A DNA stretch of 64,000 nucleotides. Source: Lithospermum erythrorhizon (lineage: Eukaryota > Streptophyta > Magnoliopsida > Boraginales > Boraginaceae). The translations under genes and the position numbers were made by a program. The notes beneath the pieces are model-generated. The model was given only the letters and a program-made list of their open reading frames with translations, had not been told where the DNA came from and searched no databases. The number at the start of each line of letters is the position of its first letter. Position 1 is the first letter of the stretch. The stretch is from the NCBI GenBank assembly GCA_019722365.1, contig JADFUC010000009.1:248001-312000 (forward strand). The letters are read 5' to 3'. Below are positions 58,279 to 64,000 of this stretch, piece by piece.

Positions 58279-61219
58279 TCAGTCTCTCTGCAACGATATA
58301 TTGATGTCGGTAGCTGCCCTTCTCGACTCATCGATGGAGGATGCCATTGTGCCATTTTGAGGATGAGGATGAAGAGACGATGAGACGAGATGAGGGCTCC
58401 GTTGTGCAGTATTGTTAAGGCCCTGGTTATTGGAGCTCACTTGATGCTCCGGGTTCGAAGAATGGTAAGTTATTGCCGGATAAGTTGTTGGAAGAGAACT
58501 CAACTTGGGTTCAGGTTTTTGCTTCTTGGGTTTCACTTCTTGATGGTTGCCTGGCAAGAAACTTCCCACCACAACCTGGAGCAATTGATTTAAGATCAAA
58601 TGAACAAACAACGAAAAACTCAGGCGTGGAACCAAGATGAAAATGGAGGGGTCAGTAGTGGAGGAACTAAGTGTGCAAGAGGTGGGGGTCAGTCACCTTC
58701 TAAATTTTTGAAAAATAATTTCGTAATATTAAAAAAAAGAACTCTACCATTCATTTATTAAAAAATTATGGCGTTTGCCACCCTGCCTCCCCCTCCCTCT
58801 AAATTTTTTTATTTTCCTTTATTTATTGAATGTTAGTTTCTTCGTTAGTAGTTCCGTCTCTAGAAGAGTGGCATGCACCAATACATGGTGCTTTCAAGTA
58901 TGAAAAAATGACGATATTTATTACATAGGTGGTGATCACTTACCTGCACAGGAGTAGCTGCAATCAGTAGTCCAGCAAGAACGCCACCAACAACGCGACC
59001 ATCAGGGCTTGCCAAAGAAATGCTCATGCCGCCACTCCTGCTGCGAGAACCCCCAGTTTCTGTAGGAGTAAATGATCCAGACAAAGAAAGAATCTCGAAC
59101 CGGCCCTGCAAAAGATGCCACAGTTATAGACCATTTTACTGAAGGAGTAAAGGGTGATGTAGAGACATAATCTGCAATGAAATTCCGAGAAGAATATAGA
59201 AGGAATTACAGTGCATTTATCAATGCCACACCTCATAGGTCAAGGTTCCCCCAGAGGAATTTGGCTGCCTAAGAGTAACATTTGAAATAACCCCAACCGC
59301 AGAAATTATACAAATGGCTCGAGGTCCTTGCTGCGAGAATGATATAATTTTCATCGAAACATCCTGCAAATCAAATCAGTGAGAAAGAATTGCATTTAGT
59401 AATGGCTATTAAAGAAATCCTCTAATGTGAAAAGTAAGGTAACAATTGCCTATACTGCTCACGAATTTGAGGGAAAAAACAGATAGTACATTGAAGTTAC
59501 ATAAGCAATAACAATTCACAAACAGTGTGAAAAGGCAATACTGTGAATAAAATTCCTCCTAAGCTTTGATATTATCCTCAAATGATACATACCTCACCAG
59601 CATTAACAGCTATCATGTGAGGCAAAAAGCTTCCTCCGGTTGAACATGAAACCCAATCACCTACAAACATAAATGGAATATTGAGTTAGATCCTGGCAGT
59701 GAACATTGTACACACGAAATGATAGAAATTGAGCAATGTCCTAGATGTGCCAATATTAGCAGAATTAGTTTTCTTCATTGAATCATTTCTTTAACATGAG
59801 GAACATATAATTAATGTGAACTTGAAAAAAGTAGGTCTGCAGAAGAAGATAATACAAAGATCATGATATAAGTACCATCTTGTACCACTTCTTGGATGCT
59901 TCTAACCAAGAGTTTCCTTGACATTGCAAATATGACAAAAACAAAACAATGTCACCAACATAATAGTCTTAACTACACAAACATAATGTGTACTCACATA
60001 GTCACATATCAATATACATAATATAAAACATAAGAGTTTCCAAAAATGCATTACACAAACGCGTAGGTAATGCTCAATATGAACTAGTATGAACTAGCTG
60101 TGAGTGAGCACATAAATACACATACTGCGAAACCGAAAACAATTAACAATTGGCAAAAAAAAAGGTCAGAATAGGCATAAAGAATATGAGAAGAGGCTTC
60201 ATTAACTCTAATCAAATTAAATTTTATCCACATATCATACAGAGTTTAACATATTTATGTCATAAAGATAAATCGATCATAAGCAATTAATTTATTCAAT
60301 TCATCACATTGGATACAACTATAAAAGCATTGGTAAAGCCTAATTTGGTGCCAGTAGAGTTGCCTACTTGTTTAGAAAAGCCAAATCATATTTAAATTGA
60401 TCAATTCATGTAACTTGCCCCCCTCCTACCCATATTATGCACTTTCACCACAATACTATAATGGTTTATGTAAGGCTAATTTCTTAAGAATGCAATGTAT
60501 AACTTCACTGTTTAAAGACTTCAACTTTTGATAATTCAACCTTCTAATTTCATTAGCCCAAAATGTAAACCACACTATAAATCAATTAAATCATATGAAT
60601 TTAACTAGTTTAACTACTTGTAAATTACCTAAATTCTCTGATCCAATCTTCTGTTTCTGCTTTTTCTCTGAATTAACATTCCTGAGAACACTTGATTTCT
60701 CTCCAAAGTAGTGGCCAGAAGCAGGTGGGGCAGAAGCTGACAATGGCATTGGAGAAAGAGTCCTAGCATTAGGACTAGCTCCATCATACTTTCTTGGCCT
60801 ACCCCTTTTCTTCTTCTCAGTTGAACCAGCTAAGGTAACACTTACCTGCAGCGGCGGAACCAGTATTTAGTATTTTTATGTAGGTGCGTTGAAGGAATGG
60901 ATACGAGAAAAATAAGTAAAAACCAAATTAGGGGGGCGAACCACATAATTTTCGAGAAACTATATTTTAAAATCTTATTTACATTAGTATATGTCTATTT
61001 TTCAAAAATCGAGGGAGGACTACCTCCTATGCCTCTCATAGTTCCACCATTGCTCACCTGAGAAGCCAATGCTGCCGCCGGAGGTGGTGCTTCAGTCACA
61101 GGAATTGCATTTGGGGTTGAACTTGAATTCTCAGTTCTTGGAGCCACATGGTAGTTTGGTGGAGCTTCAGGAGCTATCAATGTCACACCTGAATTCATTA
61201 TTCCCTCTCTTGATTCCAT
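58279..61219 (-). CDS. AHL: AT-hook motif nuclear-localized (AHL) protein with PPC domain, AHL1-like
   Basis: AHL proteins bind AT-rich DNA in the nucleus, form trimers through the PPC domain and repress or tune development genes. Six coding exons with GT-AG borders join in phase: 61219-61058, 60845-60629, 59660-59593, 59363-59232, 59105-58944 and 58575-58279, giving 345 residues. One AT-hook, KKKRGRPRKYDG, lies at residues 65-76. The RGRPRKY form is that of the type carried by the intron-containing clade. The PPC domain spans about 135-260. It has IAVNAGEDVSMKIISFSQQG, GPRAICIISAVG and the conserved GRFEIL (194-199), then SLASPDGRVVGG and VQVVVGSFLPG. The tail is polar (Ser, Pro, His, Gln) and ends ISLQRD. 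The ATG at 61219 matches MESREG; an acceptor-like CTTCAG lies just upstream, so a 5' untranslated intron is likely. The relative most like it, from memory, is Arabidopsis AHL1. Confidence 0.92.
60846..61057 (-). other. AHL intron 1
   Basis: Donor GTGAGC at 61057 and acceptor CTGCAG ending at 60846. The intron is about 212 bases with no repeat structure noted. Confidence 0.75.
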
Positions 61220-62860
61220 TCTTGAATATACTTTCTGAAGCAGAAAAGGGTATAAAAAAGTAGTCTTCTTCCACTTCAATCCTCAAGATTCACCTGAAAC
61301 AAGAGCATGCATGCTAAGATTCCTCCAAAATTAGCAGCCAATTTTTTCAGAATTAGGTACGAAAAAAGAATTATCCGACCCCCTTATCCTGCTTAGACAT
61401 AAACCGAAGTATCTTTAGACAAAAACCGAAGTATCTTCAAAAGTATTGCTACATGTTAATATTAAGAGTAATGTATCTAGTAGAAAAGAAACACCAAAGA
61501 TCAAAAACTGTTTTCTGTCCTCAAATGCTTCATACAACTTACAAGTAACATGAACATAACTACATAAGTTTCTTAAGGAAGGATCAAATTTTAATGTTTG
61601 CAAATGCACCAAAAAGTGCACAAGAACACATTAAACAAGCCAAAGGAGAAAAATAAATAAATATGTTTTTAAGTAAAATTATAAATCAGATATTAACAAC
61701 TAAAACACATTCTTTTTAAGGTACAAAGATCAAATTTGGAAAGCTTAGACTGACATAGCAGAAAAAGAAATATAAGCATATAATTAAACTGAAAATCAAA
61801 TAAAAATTACATATAAATTCAAGACTAAAAATACTCACAACCCAAAAAAAAAATATAATTAGCAATTAAGTAAAATATATTATTGCACAAAAAATAACAT
61901 TTTACTTAAGTAGAAAAAAAATGAAATTGTCTTACACTGTGTTGAATAAGTGAATTTCAAGATTTTTATGAAGTTGTCTGAACAAAGAGTTTTAGGAAAT
62001 AAAGAAAGTGAAAAATATTATACAGTAAAAAAAATTCTTTATGCAAGAATAGGACAAACATATACATGTGAAAATACATTAAAAAATGCCCCTTATTTGG
62101 TTAAAAAGTTGGTAGTGAATAAATAAATTACTTTGCTAAAACCCAAAAATGAAATTTGATTAACTTTGAATTTCAAGTCCGGCAAGAAATAAAAAAGCAT
62201 GAAATGAAGTAATTATTATATTGAAAGGGTAATTTGGGTAATGACTGTATTTATTTAATGTAATAAATTGGGAAAAGTTAAAGCTTCTTTTGAATTTTAA
62301 ATTGATATTTTATATTTTACTGTTTAAAGCTGAAAATAAAAAGTGGGGACCAAAGTACCAAACTAGGCTTGTTATGTTTTTTGATCAACCTTTTTATTGC
62401 CGCTGACCAACTTTGTCTTTTGTTTGGATGGTACATCAAGTGAAATTACATATTTGTCCTCAAAAGGAATTGAGCTACGCGCTTTAATCCAAAACGATTG
62501 TCTAATTTTAAATTTGATAACTCAATTTTTTAATTTTGCAATACAAGCATTTTCATGTAAATTATGTAATGTTTGACAAAATATATATAAAATATTTTTC
62601 TATAACATGTTAATTTGAATTTGAATCATAGTTATGTGTGTTGAGGTGTCAATTAATATTATAAAATTATCACCTACTTTTTAACTCGTTAATAAAATAT
62701 TTTGTAACTAAAAGGTCAAATCAAATATTCTTCAATTGGAAATATAATTTAGTTATTTATAATAATTATTCTACATTTGAGATGTTCTGGTTACTTATTA
62801 TGACAATATCATATATTTAATGTAAATTTTATATATTTTTAAACTATTTAAATTTTTACA
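61220..62860. other. AHL 5' leader, probable leader introns and promoter
   Basis: On the minus strand TTTCAG near 61295 and CTTCAG near 61237 could be acceptors of leader introns. The rest is A/T-rich with no coding sequence. The 68-codon frame at 61415-61621 has no recognisable features. Confidence 0.4.
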
Positions 62861-62869
62861 CTATTTATT

Positions 62870-63136
62870 AGGGAACATATTTCGGTAATATTTACTTGTC
62901 ATTCTAACGAAAAAATTGGATATATTCTTGTCGTTCATTCATAGAAAATTGTTCATCTACATTTTCAATTTTACTTTTTTCTTGATTTTTATTATTAAAT
63001 TATTAGCAAACCGGTAAATATATAATCTCAATTAATTATCGTTCTACATTTTCAATGCACTTTTTAACTACTTTTCATTCTTCTTAATACGTGTGTATTA
63101 CTTTAGGATGACAAGTAAATACCATCGGAAGGAGTA
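62870..63136. mobile_element. MITE-like element
   Basis: GGTAATATTTACTTGTCATT on the left (about 62894) is matched by the complement of AATACCATCGGAAGG / GGATGACAAGTAAATACC on the right (about 63106). The interior is AT-rich and includes CATTTTCAATTTTACTTTTT and CATTTTCAATGCACTTTTT as a near-direct duplication. It is about 265 bp in total. Confidence 0.55.
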
Positions 63137-63141
63137 TTAAA

Positions 63142-63173
63142 TATATATATATATAATATATATATATATATAT
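63142..63173. repeat. (AT)n microsatellite
   Basis: Two AT runs separated by AATATA, immediately right of the MITE. Confidence 0.85.
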
Positions 63174-63745
63174 TTAATTTAACCTTAATCAAATTACAAC
63201 AATTTAATTTGAAATGGGTGACTATTTACTTAAATTCATATTTAATTTACTCCTCATTTTAGTCTAGTTGACTATATATTTAGATAAGTTTATTGGTTTC
63301 CTTTACTTTATCAGTCACTTTTTCTATGCTTAAATGATTTAAATTTATTGTTTGTCTCCTCATATTTTCAGTCTCATTGAATGAGAAGTTTGAAAATTTT
63401 ATGATTTTTTTCGGTTCCTTAATAACATAATTTTAAGATAAATAATTAAATATTTTAAGATGGAGGAAGTATATTTTTAGAATTTGATTCTTAATTTTCG
63501 TATTGACAAGTGATTATTATTTATTATGATAATATATTATATTTTATGTAAAAATTATTTGATAACAACCTAAATTTGAAATGTAGATTTCAATAAATAT
63601 GATAATATAATTATTTGAACAACATATTATTCAACTAAAAATCCAAAAATTTGGTTTAACCATAAATAGTCAAACTAGTTATTGGAATAGTATTTACTTT
63701 AGATAAACAACTATTTTATTAATTTATTATTTACGTCAATGAATA

Positions 63746-64000
63746 TTACTTCCTCCATTCCTAAACTTAATGATCATTTATTTTTCACAAAGTTTAAGAA
63801 AAATTTAAATTCATCTCACAAACTTAATTTTTTCACCACTTTTTCATACATAATTTGGCAAAATAAAATCTTAAAAAAGAGAATTTTATTTTAGAAAAAA
63901 GGTTCTTAAAAATAGAATAGATAAAGTACAAAATAAATCTTTTCTTATGTGATACTCCATATTATTGCATACTTAATTGAATGGGATAATAAGCTTTGAA
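63746..64000. mobile_element. Possible MITE left end, cut by the window edge
   Basis: ACTTCCTCCATTCCTAAACT resembles the CTCCCTCC-type ends of the MITE in the sterol oxidase gene. The right end would lie beyond 64000, although GATACTCCAT at about 63951 could be near it. Confidence 0.35.

Overview
This is nuclear DNA from a flowering plant, most likely a eudicot. The evidence is AT-rich intergenic sequence, GT-AG introns, plant-type transposons (Helitron, CACTA, Ty1/copia, Ty3/gypsy, LINE, MITEs) and host genes whose closest recognisable relatives are plant proteins. I cannot name the family or species. All calls come from reading the sequence by eye. No search or alignment program was run.

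Layout. About 1-17500 has no host gene I can support. It is a repeat island dominated by Helitron-like elements that meet head to tail (junctions at 8031/8032, 15669/15670 and 15869/15870; last end at 17482). They carry nested or captured Ty3/gypsy LTR-like blocks, a copia scrap and a minisatellite. About 17900-20400 holds a gene for a ribosomal uL18-family protein whose reading frame is disturbed. 20999-24909 (minus) is a DHHC protein S-acyltransferase gene, intact over its first four exons and damaged further on. 25196-26050 has a tandem repeat and a scrap of LINE ORF1. 26985-39176 (minus) is a sterol 4-alpha-methyl oxidase gene (SMO1 type). Its first intron is about 10.7 kb long and contains a degenerate CACTA transposon of about 9.1 kb in the opposite orientation. 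40484-49000 is transposon-rich: a CACTA end, a dead copia element with both LTRs, and a second copia scrap. 51304-52717 (plus) is a cornichon homologue. 53300-56345 is a dead LINE. 57039-57567 (plus) is an Em-type (LEA group 1) seed protein gene with ABRE and RY motifs upstream. 58279-61219 (minus) is an AT-hook PPC-domain (AHL) gene. The rest, to 64000, is AT-rich with MITEs.

The host genes do not form a pathway. Two deal with secretory-pathway membranes (cornichon, DHHC acyltransferase), one with sterol synthesis in the ER, one with chromatin (AHL), one with seed desiccation (Em) and one with translation (uL18 family). The most notable things are the head-to-tail Helitron junctions, the transposon-filled SMO1 intron with a still-open spliced frame, and the contrast between clean gene models (SMO1, cornichon, Em, AHL) and two damaged ones (uL18, DHHC). 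I found no CRISPR array, operon or bacterial-type system, and no tRNA or rRNA gene.
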